Source of the DNA: Pirellulaceae bacterium
GTDB lineage: Bacteria > Planctomycetota > Planctomycetia > Pirellulales > Pirellulaceae
DNA: 64,000 nucleotides
NCBI GenBank assembly: GCA_018402565.1
Contig: JAGYIQ010000002.1
Span: 992,001-1,056,000, forward strand
Direction: 5' to 3'
This document shows positions 27,653-36,406 of this stretch, piece after piece. Position 1 is the first letter of the stretch, and the number at the start of each line of letters is the position of its first letter. A program made the position numbers and the translations under genes. Under the pieces are notes generated by a model. The model worked only from the letters and a program-made list of their open reading frames with translations, made no database searches and was not told the DNA's origin.

Positions 27653-28390
27653 TTAGTTCGAGCCCTGGACGTCCAGGCGCAGGACGTCTTCCACATCAAT
27701 TCCGTCGGCCGATGTTCCGGTGACTTTGATGTCGAAACGCCCCAAGGCAGCCGCGGCAGTCGCGGTCAATTGAAAGCGTGTCGCCGCTTCGGCCGCCTTG
27801 ATCACTGCGGTGTCCGGCGCAATCGAGACTCCAGACGGAAATTCGGCGAACGTGATGGTCACATCGCTATTGGACTTCGCCTCGCGCTGCAACTCGACCG
27901 AAAAAGTCACTTCCGACCCTTGGGGCAACGCCACGACCGTTGGCAGCTTGAAGGTGAAGCTGTCCTTGACCGCCACGTTGAGACTGAAGTCCACCTGAGC
28001 ATCTCCGCCCTCGGCCGGATGCCCAGTCAGTTTCACCTGAAAATTGCCGACGCTGGCAGCTTCCGTGGCAACAAACTTCACCTTCGTCTCACTCTTGCCC
28101 TTGAGAATCTTCGGTTCCGCTGGCTCGATCGAGACGCCTTGCGGCAAGTTGGTAAACATCAACGCCACGTCCTGATCGAAGTTGACACCGCGTTTGATCC
28201 CAATGTTGGCCTCAAACACCTCGCCCTGCTGTAGCGTCGTGGCCAGACGCGGGACGCTCAAGTTGAAAGTGTTCTCCGCTTGACCGTAGCTGGGTGCCGG
28301 TGCCGAAACCCCTGGCCCCCCCGGTGTCCCTTGACTGCAGCCCAACAGCAACCCCGGCAATGCGAACAGCGACATAAAAAAACGTTTCAT
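27653..28390 (-). CDS. Lipoprotein with two Ig-like repeats
   Basis: A 245-residue protein with a lipoprotein signal (lipobox LLLGC, Cys18). Two homologous beta-rich repeats of about 95 residues follow. Compare LTTLPQGVSIEP-like FTNLPQGVSIEPAEPKILKG with FAEFPSGVSIAPDTAVIKAA, then VKFVATEAASVGNFQVKLTG with FQLTATAAAALGRFDIKVTG. This is the pattern of pre-peptidase/COG1470-like Ig folds used in cell-surface proteins. The specific role is unknown. It is likely anchored in the outer membrane or periplasmic face. Confidence 0.7.
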   Translation of the reverse strand: MKRFFMSLFALPGLLLGCSQGTPGGPGVSAPAPSYGQAENTFNLSVPRLATTLQQGEVFEANIGIKRGVNFDQDVALMFTNLPQGVSIEPAEPKILKGKSETKVKFVATEAASVGNFQVKLTGHPAEGGDAQVDFSLNVAVKDSFTFKLPTVVALPQGSEVTFSVELQREAKSNSDVTITFAEFPSGVSIAPDTAVIKAAEAATRFQLTATAAAALGRFDIKVTGTSADGIDVEDVLRLDVQGSN

Positions 28391-28562
28391 GATTCATCCT
28401 TTTCATGAGTTGACCTTCCACTCACGACAAACGCGAATTGCATTTGTTCCGTGATGAAAGTGTCTGGTTTGCCCTTGATCCTGCTAACGCCCCAGCCGTA
28501 ACAAGACCAGCGTCATCGGCGAGACAGGTGCCCAGTCGAGAAACTTCCGCCAGGAGACCAAC

Positions 28563-28611
28563 AAAAAAAGCCGACGATCCGCAACAGGTTTGCTGTTGGG
28601 GATCGCCGGCT
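28563..28611 (-). terminator. Terminator-like hairpin upstream of the lipoprotein gene
   Basis: On the minus strand the stem AGCCGGCGATCC/GGATCGTCGGCT (one G-U) is extended by an inner CAACAG/CTGTTG stem and followed by a T-run. It resembles the hairpin at 24425-24474 in both the stem start and the flanking bases, and likewise precedes a minus-strand gene. Confidence 0.65.
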
Positions 28612-29074
28612 AACTGTTTAACGAGTCTCTCGATGCTCTCGAGCTACTCTTTAACGGGTCGACCGTGATGGAAAGTTGCGACAGATTTTCTGTCTCAGAC
28701 TTCCGCCTAACTTGGGGAGGGGTGAGCTGCTCGCCGCGAGCGAACGCAACACCTGTCTGACCAAACGATGGCACATGGACCTCAAAGGTCAAGCGACCAT
28801 TCAGGCACGTCAAACCTCCACATCGATTCGCACGTCCCAATCAACCATGACTACCAGAGCTATTTCGAGTCTATTTTGAGTTAATCCAAAAAATACCTGG
28901 CGCTTTCTGCCATTTTATGTTATTCCCAATGAAACGCAGCGATGCAGCTGACTCTTGGTCGCTGGCACCCATTCCCGCGGTAGTGGGACGTCGGTCGATC
29001 CGTGCGGTTGGCGCACCGATCCAGGTAGAGAATCCCGCCACCCTGCCCTCCGCGAACCGGCGCTATCGGGAGCA

Positions 29075-29136
29075 GTGGAACACGGTCCGGTGGAACACAG
29101 CGCGATGGAACACAGCGCGATGGAACGCGACGCGAT
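29075..29136. repeat. 15-bp minisatellite, four units
   Basis: Units are gtggaacacggtccg, gtggaacacagcgcg, atggaacacagcgcg and atggaacgcgacgcg. They lie in non-coding DNA upstream of the DUF2325-like gene. Confidence 0.8.
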
Positions 29137-29251
29137 TCAACCGCGCCGATTCGTTGGGGCGCGCGTCATTCACGACCAGCCGCGCCCGACAATGGCTGGG
29201 GTGATGCTAGCATTCTCGCATTATGGGGACGGGATTCGAGCGTCTACTTCG

Positions 29252-29280
29252 TTGCTCGTGAGGCGGGCGAGACCTATAAT
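29252..29280 (+). promoter_or_regulatory. Sigma-70-type promoter for DUF2325-like gene
   Basis: A consensus -10 TATAAT is preceded at 17 bp by a weak -35 (TTGCTC). It lies about 70 bp before the GTG start. Confidence 0.5.
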
Positions 29281-29349
29281 GAGGGCGGATGAACTTCGTT
29301 CGCCGGCGGGGCCCGGTTACGTAGGGGCCCCCGCAGTAAAGGATTCGCC

Positions 29350-31053
29350 GTGTCGGACAAAACGGAATTGCTCCATCACCTCAACGTTGTCCTGTCCCGC
29401 GCTGTCACCCTGTTGGACGACCCCGAATTCCGCCTGGGCTTGAAGAACCTGGCCCACAGCGTGCTACAGCTCTTCCCTCCCGACCCTCCGGCTGGGACTC
29501 CCGCCGGGAATCCCGATCCGCTTGCTGCCGCTGCCCAGTACGGCTCTCCCTCAACCGAGCCGCAGGAACACGATTCGCAGGACTCCGCCGTGTGGATCTC
29601 GCCGAACGAGGACCAACACCGTGTGCAGCCGACAGTTCAGCCAACAGTTCAGCCGACAGTTCAGCCAACAGTAACGCCAACGCCGGAACGGGCTGGCGGC
29701 GGGCCGCCCAGCCCCGCGGAGCCGACCTTGTCGGCCGCCGAAGCCGTGCGACGCCTGACGCTGGGTCGTAGCGGTAACAGCGAGCTGTCGACAACGCCCG
29801 CGCCCGTGGTCTACCCGCAGTCCTCGCACGACGCATTAGATGAACTCGGCTTGATCCGCCAACGCTGTCAACTGAAAGCCGAAGCCGCTCGCTGGGCCGC
29901 CGAGCGTCGTCGTCGTCTGCAACGGCACAGCAACTACGCCGAGGACATTGCCCCGATCGACCAAGACCTGATTCAACGCGCCAAGGCTCTGGAGGGCTGC
30001 TACCTGTGGACGAACAACCCGCAGGCGCCCGAACCCAGTGATTTGTCGACTTACGAAATGTTGGCCGAGGCTTTCGAACGGATGGACTTGATCGTCGGCT
30101 TGTTGGAGACGGTCTTGACCGAGGCCAATGCGCTGCCCCACTTGAGAGACGCGATGTTCTTGGCGGCCGAGGTGCAGTCGGCGCTGCGTTATGCCTGCCA
30201 GGCGATCGGCTACGAGGGGATGGATTCGGATCAAGTCACCCTGTTCCGTTGGTTGCGTGAACAGACCAATGAGCGTGGCATTTTTATCGCGCGTTTCATG
30301 GTCTATAAAGATGTGGCCACGCCCGAGATCACAGCCGACTTGTCGCAGCGAATCGCCGACTTGGAGGTCAAGGTACGCGGGGCGATCCAGCACAACAAGG
30401 AATATGGCCGATTGTTGGCCAAAGTACGGTTTGAGGCCAAAAGATTGGAGGAGGAGACGGACGGCGCGTCAGCTCGTGTGCACAAAATCCTGGAGGCCTT
30501 GGATGAGTTGGTACCGGCGATGATCCCCCCCAGTCACGTGGAACTGCGGGGCCTCTTGCTTCCGGTGCTGGACCACTTCCTGGAACTGGAGGACAGTCGT
30601 CAAGGGTCGGCATTGGTCCTGCGCGAGATCGACGCGTTTTTGGCTCGCAATCCCGAACAAGTGCCGCAGCAGCCCGAATCGGCCGACTTCAGCGAAGCGG
30701 TGTCGCAATTGCGTTCGCGTCTGTCCGGTCAGTCGATGCTGGTGATCTGTGGCGAGCGTCGCCCGATGCAACAGGCGGCCATCCGCGCGGCCTTCGACTT
30801 AAAAGATGTGATTTGGGAGACCATCCCGCCCCACACGCCGCTCCCCGAATTCCTGCCCGCGATCTCGCGGCCCGATGTGGCGGTCGTGCTGCTGGCGATT
30901 CGCTGGTCAAGTCACCAGTACACGGAACTGGCTCGGGTCTGCAAACAGTTCGGCAAGCCCTTGGTGCGGTTGCCCGCGGGGAACAACGCCAATCAGATCG
31001 CCCATCGCATCCTGGCTCAAGCCGGCAAACGACTGGCATTGGTCGAGTCTTAA
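29350..31053 (+). CDS. Hypothetical protein with C-terminal DUF2325-like domain
   Basis: A 567-residue cytoplasmic protein starting at GTG, with AAAGGA upstream. Residues about 93-108 are four 12-bp-encoded QPTV repeats in a Pro-rich linker. Residues about 155-450 are helical with charged segments (EAARWAAERRRRLQRH, LAKVRFEAKRLEEET). The last 105 residues form a Rossmann-like unit (MLVICGERRPMQQAAIRAAF, DVAVVLLAIRWSSHQ, GKPLVRLPAGNNANQIAHRI) resembling DUF2325. No enzyme activity can be assigned. It precedes an ECF sigma/kinase pair by about 240 bp. Confidence 0.65.
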   Translation: MSDKTELLHHLNVVLSRAVTLLDDPEFRLGLKNLAHSVLQLFPPDPPAGTPAGNPDPLAAAAQYGSPSTEPQEHDSQDSAVWISPNEDQHRVQPTVQPTVQPTVQPTVTPTPERAGGGPPSPAEPTLSAAEAVRRLTLGRSGNSELSTTPAPVVYPQSSHDALDELGLIRQRCQLKAEAARWAAERRRRLQRHSNYAEDIAPIDQDLIQRAKALEGCYLWTNNPQAPEPSDLSTYEMLAEAFERMDLIVGLLETVLTEANALPHLRDAMFLAAEVQSALRYACQAIGYEGMDSDQVTLFRWLREQTNERGIFIARFMVYKDVATPEITADLSQRIADLEVKVRGAIQHNKEYGRLLAKVRFEAKRLEEETDGASARVHKILEALDELVPAMIPPSHVELRGLLLPVLDHFLELEDSRQGSALVLREIDAFLARNPEQVPQQPESADFSEAVSQLRSRLSGQSMLVICGERRPMQQAAIRAAFDLKDVIWETIPPHTPLPEFLPAISRPDVAVVLLAIRWSSHQYTELARVCKQFGKPLVRLPAGNNANQIAHRILAQAGKRLALVES

Positions 31054-31289
31054 GCCGACATCGGCGAACGTTTCCTTACCGACGACGCGCGGAAGCAATG
31101 AGGCTGGCTCTCGGCGACCGCGTCCCTCCCCACGCCAGGCAATCGAACCGATGCGGACGATCGGATTCGCTGGCCGGTGCTTGACCGGCGACTACCGGCA
31201 AACTACACTCCTGTATATAGTTCTGCGGGCGCGGACGATGGCGGTAACAACCCATCCCTTCAGGGATCAACGCGAAATCAAATCAGCCG

Positions 31290-31931
31290 ATGCCCAATAC
31301 CGACCCGATTACTGTGTGGATCGATGGTTTAAGAAGTTCCGATGAACTGGCGGCGCGGGGGATCTGGAATCACTTTTCGTTGCGACTGCTGGAACTGGCT
31401 CGCGCTCGTCTAGCGCCGAAGACCCGTCGAGTCTACAACGAGGAAGATGCGGTTCAAAGCATGTTCCGCAGTGTTTGCTTGGGCTTTGCAGAGGGCCGAT
31501 TCCCTGACCTCAAGGATCGCGATGGCCTGTGGCGATTGATGCTGGTCATCACCAGCCAGAAGATTTCCAACCGGCACCGTTTTGATCACCAAAAGCGGCG
31601 CGACATCCGCCTGACCCTGACCGACTCGGCCTTCGTTCCTGGGCAGTCGCTGGAAGCAAGTTTTGAACCCAGCCTGATCTCCACCGAACCGGGCCCGGAG
31701 TTTGTCGCCGAGTTTGTCGAGACTTGCGAGCGGCTGTTTGCGGAGTTTGCAGATCCCGCCCTGGAACAGATCACCACCATGCGGCTGGAGGGCTACACGG
31801 ACTCCGAGATTGCCACCCGCATGAATTGTTCACGCCGGACCGTGCAAAGGCGACTGGAGATCATACGCCGAAAACTTGCCAGCTTGCAACCAGCCGATAC
31901 ACAGCCGGAGGCTGTCGCGGATGGATCCTGA
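31290..31931 (+). CDS. ECF-type RNA polymerase sigma factor
   Basis: A 213-residue protein with sigma region 2 (NEEDAVQSMFRSVCLGFAEG, WRLMLVITSQKISNRHR) and region 4 (QITTMRLEGYTDSEIATRMN followed by CSRRTVQRRLEIIRRKL, a helix-turn-helix). It resembles the planctomycete ECF groups genetically linked to Ser/Thr kinases. Its stop overlaps the kinase start by 11 bases, so the pair is translationally coupled. Regulation by the kinase, perhaps by phosphorylation in place of an anti-sigma factor, is inferred from this linkage. Confidence 0.9.
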   Translation: MPNTDPITVWIDGLRSSDELAARGIWNHFSLRLLELARARLAPKTRRVYNEEDAVQSMFRSVCLGFAEGRFPDLKDRDGLWRLMLVITSQKISNRHRFDHQKRRDIRLTLTDSAFVPGQSLEASFEPSLISTEPGPEFVAEFVETCERLFAEFADPALEQITTMRLEGYTDSEIATRMNCSRRTVQRRLEIIRRKLASLQPADTQPEAVADGS

Positions 31932-34900
31932 TAGTCGGTTGGCCAATCTCACGGACGATCAACTCCGACTGCTGGACGCGGCCTCGGAATCGTTTGAACG
32001 CTCGCTCCACAGTGGTGTAGCGGCCGAGATCGAGTCGTATTTGCAAAAAGTTCCGCCAGAACTAGCGGCATTAACCTTCAGCGAACTATTGGCGATCGAG
32101 ATCGAATGGTGCCGGAGTCGCTCGTGCGACTTAGCGGACATCCATATTTACTTGAGCCGATTTCCCCAGTTCGCACGCGAGATACAGCAGGTCTTTGACG
32201 AGGACGCTCGCCACGAATCCACTCCTCCACCGCTGTCGACGAGCACCCCATCATTCGAACACCGTCATGCTGCGGGGTGGGGATTGCCTCCGGGGACGGT
32301 GATCGACCAACGATACACATTGCAGGAGAAAATTGGTGAAGGCGGGATGGGGATCGTGTATCGGGCAGACCAACACGATCCCGTTGTTCGCTCAGTCGCC
32401 ATCAAGTTCGTCAAGGGTGGCTTGGATTCCCAATCGGTCCTGGCCCGATTTGATGTGGAGCGGCGAGCGTTGGCGCTGATGGATCATCCCGGTATCGCTC
32501 AGGTGTTTGACGGGGGACAGACCGATACGGGCGTGCCGTACTTTGTCATGGAGCTGGTCCGCGGCGTCTCAATCGCCGCGTATTGCGACCGACATCGCTT
32601 GACGATCGAGGCCAGATTGGAGTTGTTTATCGCCGTCTGCCGGGCGGTGCAACACGCCCACTTCAAAGGAATTGTCCATCGCGACCTCAAGCCCGGCAAT
32701 CTATTGGTCGTGGAGATTGACGGTCGGCCAACGGTCAAGGTCATCGACTTTGGGATGGCCAAAGCAGTTCAAGCGGACCTAAACGCGAACCGCGAGAACA
32801 CGCTGGCCTTGGCCGGAACGCCGACGTACATGTCGCCCGAGCAAGCCAGCGCCGGAGCGCAAGACATTGATTCGCGCACCGATGTTTACTCACTGGGTGT
32901 GATCTTGTTCGAACTGTTGACCGGAGCGACGCCACACGCTTTCGAAAATTCGCCGAGCGGTTCTGTCTGGGATGTGCTGCGGGTGATTCGCGAAAGTCAC
33001 GCGCCGCGGCCGAGTGTCAAACTGCGTGCGTCGAGCAATCTAAAAGAGATGGCGATGCAACGAAGCGTGCTACCGCCACGATTGGTTGCCAGTTTACAGA
33101 GTGAATTGGATTGGGTTGTCCTCAAGGCCTTGGAAAATGAGCCCGCTCGACGCTATGAAACGGTCGCCAGTCTCGCGCGTGATATCGAACGTTACCTCGC
33201 GGGCGACGTTGTGGAGGCTCGTCCCCCCAGTCAACTTTATCGGATGAAGAAATTCGTCCAGCGACATCGCAGTCTGGTGATTGCCGCTGGATTATTGACC
33301 TTGTCGCTAGTGGCCGGAATTCTTGGGACCGCTTGGGGCATGTTCGAAGCGCGGCGGGAAGCCAATGAAAAAGAGCAAGCGAGGCTCAATGAACGTGAGG
33401 AACGCCAGTACGCCGAGGCGATTGCGGAGTTTGTCGAAGCCGATTTCTTGCAATTGACAAGCTTGCAAGGTCGATTGGAAGACGAGCAGGATGCCAAGCT
33501 GACGAGAGACAGCTCGCTCAGTGATCTATTGAAGCGCGCGGCAGACAAGCTTGATGATCGAACGGACTTGCCACCGCGTATTGAAGCTCGCTTGCGTTTG
33601 ATCATTGGTACTAGTTACCGTCGCTTGGGCAACTACTCGGAGGCGATTGCCTCACTGCGCCGCAGCCTTGAGTTGAACAAGGCGGTGTACGGCGGGGATC
33701 ATCAACAGTCGCTGTTGGCCGCTTTTAACTTGGTGGAAGCTCTGCATGGCAATGGCCAGTACGCCGATGCTGAGACTTTATTGCAGGAGGGTATCGCTCG
33801 ATGTCAGCGGATCTTTGGTGATGAGAACCCGGAGACCTTGCGTCGATTGGAGCAATTGGCTGCCAACCACCGCTTGGCGGGTCGCCCGGTCGAGGCGATC
33901 TCGATCCTGGAGCAGACGGTGGCGGTCAGAACGAAACGTTGGGGAACGTCCGATCGTCCGACACTGGTGGCCATGTTTGACCTCGCGGAATCGTTGGCCA
34001 AGGCCGATCGAACCGAGGAAGCGGAAGCGTTGATGAAACAGGTCTACGACTTGCAACTGCAAAGTCTGGCTGCCGATCATCCAGACATCGATGCCAGCCG
34101 CGGCTTCTTAGGGAATTTGTACTCCAGGTCGGGGCGTTACAGCGAGGCACTGCCATTACTTGAAGCGAGTTTGAAATGGACGGAGGACAACTATGGTCCA
34201 GAGAGTCCCGAAGCTGCGGTTTCGATGGCCAGCCTGGCTGGGCTTTACACGAATCTCGATTTGCTGGACCAGGCCATCGACTTAGGCCGGCAGTCCCTGG
34301 AATTGGAATTGAAGATTTTTGGCCCCGATCACCCCAACGTGGCCAACGCCCAAAGTGATCTGGGAAGAACGCACTTTGCCCAGGAAGATTTTGCTCAAGC
34401 TCGCGAGCTGTTTGAAGCAGCGATTCAAGCACGAAAGAAAAACGGAGGCGAACAACATCCCAGCACCTTGAAGGATCAGATCAACTTGGCTGCTTGCCTG
34501 CGGTCGTTGGGTGAAGCGGATGCGGCCTTTCGTTTGAGCCAGCAAAATCTGCAGCTGGCCACCCAGTTGTTAGGTGAAAATCACTCCCAGACGGTGGCCA
34601 TCAAGCAAGGCTTGGCGGTTGGGTATTGGCAGGCAAAGCAGTTGGAGCAATCGATTCCCCTGTTTCAAGAAATATTGACTTATTGGGAATCCCGGAGTGG
34701 TCGTCGCCATCCACAATCGTTGGTGGCAATCGCTAATCTCGGTGTCAATCTACGCGATGCCGCTCGCTGGGAGGAAGCATTGTCGCTGCTGGAAGAAGTC
34801 TACCAAGCGGTACCCGAACATCCTGAACTTGATTGGATCGGCAGCGAACTGTTGGACGCCTGTTTGGGAGGTGGTCGTGCCGAACGGGCCTCGGCCCTGC

Positions 34901-35307
34901 AACAAGAGATGGTGACGGCCGCGCGAACGACTTTTGCAGATGAACCCGTGAAGGTTTCAGCCACGTTGGCTCGCGTGGGGCAGGTTCTACTCAAGCACCA
35001 ACATTTTTCCGACGCGGAAGTTATGTTATCTGAGGCAGCCACGATTCGCCAGACGCACGCTCCGGAAGCGTGGAGCACGTTCGACACCGTTAGTCGATTG
35101 GGCGAGGCTTATCTGCAGCAGCAACAACACGCCGAAGCGGAAGGCAGTCTGTTGGCCGCGGCCACCGGAATGACCAAACTCGCGTCTTCGCTGAGCCCCC
35201 TACAGGCCAAACGCCGAGTCGCGGTCATTGAGCAACTGCTCGAAGCCGCACGGGCGTTGGACCACGAAGAAATCGCCAGCCAATGGGAAGCAGAGTTGGC
35301 GAAGTAG
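31921..35307 (+). CDS. Membrane Ser/Thr protein kinase with C-terminal TPR repeats
   Basis: A 1128-residue protein. The kinase domain (about residues 130-400) has the Gly loop KIGEGGMGIVYRA, catalytic HRDLKPGNLL (about 253), DFGMAKA (about 276) and GTPTYMSPEQAS. A single membrane segment follows (LVIAAGLLTLSLVAGILG, about 450-470). The C-terminal 600 residues are tetratricopeptide repeats of the kinesin-light-chain type (NYSEAIASLRRSLELNKAVY, TLVAMFDLAESLAKADRTEE). The start is the ATG inside the sigma gene's end. It probably senses through the TPR part and acts on the coupled ECF sigma factor or its targets. Confidence 0.93.
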   Translation: MDPDSRLANLTDDQLRLLDAASESFERSLHSGVAAEIESYLQKVPPELAALTFSELLAIEIEWCRSRSCDLADIHIYLSRFPQFAREIQQVFDEDARHESTPPPLSTSTPSFEHRHAAGWGLPPGTVIDQRYTLQEKIGEGGMGIVYRADQHDPVVRSVAIKFVKGGLDSQSVLARFDVERRALALMDHPGIAQVFDGGQTDTGVPYFVMELVRGVSIAAYCDRHRLTIEARLELFIAVCRAVQHAHFKGIVHRDLKPGNLLVVEIDGRPTVKVIDFGMAKAVQADLNANRENTLALAGTPTYMSPEQASAGAQDIDSRTDVYSLGVILFELLTGATPHAFENSPSGSVWDVLRVIRESHAPRPSVKLRASSNLKEMAMQRSVLPPRLVASLQSELDWVVLKALENEPARRYETVASLARDIERYLAGDVVEARPPSQLYRMKKFVQRHRSLVIAAGLLTLSLVAGILGTAWGMFEARREANEKEQARLNEREERQYAEAIAEFVEADFLQLTSLQGRLEDEQDAKLTRDSSLSDLLKRAADKLDDRTDLPPRIEARLRLIIGTSYRRLGNYSEAIASLRRSLELNKAVYGGDHQQSLLAAFNLVEALHGNGQYADAETLLQEGIARCQRIFGDENPETLRRLEQLAANHRLAGRPVEAISILEQTVAVRTKRWGTSDRPTLVAMFDLAESLAKADRTEEAEALMKQVYDLQLQSLAADHPDIDASRGFLGNLYSRSGRYSEALPLLEASLKWTEDNYGPESPEAAVSMASLAGLYTNLDLLDQAIDLGRQSLELELKIFGPDHPNVANAQSDLGRTHFAQEDFAQARELFEAAIQARKKNGGEQHPSTLKDQINLAACLRSLGEADAAFRLSQQNLQLATQLLGENHSQTVAIKQGLAVGYWQAKQLEQSIPLFQEILTYWESRSGRRHPQSLVAIANLGVNLRDAARWEEALSLLEEVYQAVPEHPELDWIGSELLDACLGGGRAERASALQQEMVTAARTTFADEPVKVSATLARVGQVLLKHQHFSDAEVMLSEAATIRQTHAPEAWSTFDTVSRLGEAYLQQQQHAEAEGSLLAAATGMTKLASSLSPLQAKRRVAVIEQLLEAARALDHEEIASQWEAELAK

Positions 35308-35470
35308 CGCTGAATCCGGTCAGTGTAGGTCGCCAGTCCCTGGCGGCCCGAAATTACGTCGCCAGTCCCCTGTCGGCTTGAGCAATATTCTCGCTCGCCA
35401 TCGAGTTTACCTCGGTGGAAGCTCGGATTCACCACTACGTCGTCGACCAAATAGCTTTATAATTCTGGGC

Positions 35471-35963
35471 ATGACTGCGCCACTTTACACCAGCGACACT
35501 TGTCCCGAACGAGCCTACCAGCTCAACTGGCCTTACACTCACTTTTGGCACGCTCCGCCGCAGGACGAAGCGTGGTTGAAGCCATTGCAATCGGCAACAG
35601 AACCTGACGGCATCCGCGTCTTGCAACACAAGTTGACACACCCTACAACCAGCCAGTTCCTCATCAGCACAACACCACTGATTTCTCCACGACTCATCGT
35701 TTAGAGAATCAAAGGCCGACTGCAATACATTCTGCGACCGAGAATTTCCAATGCCTTTCAAGGCAACTACGCGCTGCGCAGCGTCGGCTCAGCTAACCGG
35801 CAAGCGATCGATGCCTATATCGCAAGCCAATTGGAACATCACCCGATGGCCGATCCGCGAGTCGCAGATCAATTTCGAGCATATCAATTTCACGACGAGA
35901 TGGTTGACTTGTCGGAGCCAAGTCGCACGAGTCACGCGATCTACTGGTACAACTTGCAGCTAG
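35471..35963 (+). pseudogene. Relic of an IS200/RAYT-like transposase, nonsense-mutated and truncated
   Basis: The frame starts MTAPLYTSDTCPERAYQLNW. It is interrupted by a TAG at 35702, then continues in the same frame (RIKGRLQYILRPRI, NYALRSVGSANRQAIDAYI, EHHPMADPRVADQF, YWYNLQLV). As I recall, this is the N-terminal half of a planctomycete transposase-like family whose HUH catalytic half follows. That half is absent because a family 1 palindromic element begins in the codon after LQL. The relic therefore has two independent lesions. Family identity is from memory and not checked by search. Confidence 0.68.
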
Positions 35964-36009
35964 TCTTTGTCACAGCCAAAACTTGGCGTGTGGTAAAGGG
36001 GTCAGGCGT
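35960..36009. mobile_element. Palindromic element, family 1, copy C (left half only)
   Basis: CTAGTCTTTGTCACAGCC and about 32 bp of the left arm are present, ending after gtcaggcg. The centre and right arm are missing. It abuts the transposase relic. Confidence 0.75.
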
Positions 36010-36406
36010 AGTGGATAATCCTGGGCTCAACCGAGACGAGCTCGGTTGGGGCCGCGCGCTGCCGAATTCATGTCGATTGGTGCCTGGCTCGCAGCGGAAT
36101 TCATCTAGCCGGGGCCCTGCTCGCCGCCAACCCTATCTCAGTGAGTGCTTCGATTACTCACTCCGCCGTCCCTTCTAAGAAACTTTGGCACAGCGGCCGC
36201 GCAAACGGTGGTTTCATTGTTGAGCCCCGATTGCGAGCAGGACCGATGCTTGGCTGTCCCGACACGAGATCGTCCATTGGACGTATTGAAAGTACCACAA
36301 ACGGAACGTCTGAAATCGGAACGATTGACGGGTTGATTTCTGCCAAATGCCTCTGCGCTGTGGTGCGTTGAAGTCTGGCAGCCCTTCTTACATGCGGAGT
36401 TGGAAT
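36010..36406. other. Intergenic region before the RCC1/PKD gene
   Basis: No gene is seen. It contains a 9-bp perfect hairpin near 36027-36049 (TCAACCGAG / CTCGGTTGG) without a T-run. It presumably carries the promoter of the following gene. Confidence 0.5.

Larger units (their letters stand above)
28391..29349. other. 959-bp intergenic region between divergent genes
   Basis: No convincing gene is seen here. It holds a terminator-like hairpin oriented to the minus strand, a 15-bp minisatellite and a sigma-70 promoter for the rightward gene. The short open frames lack codon structure and recognisable products. Confidence 0.6.
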
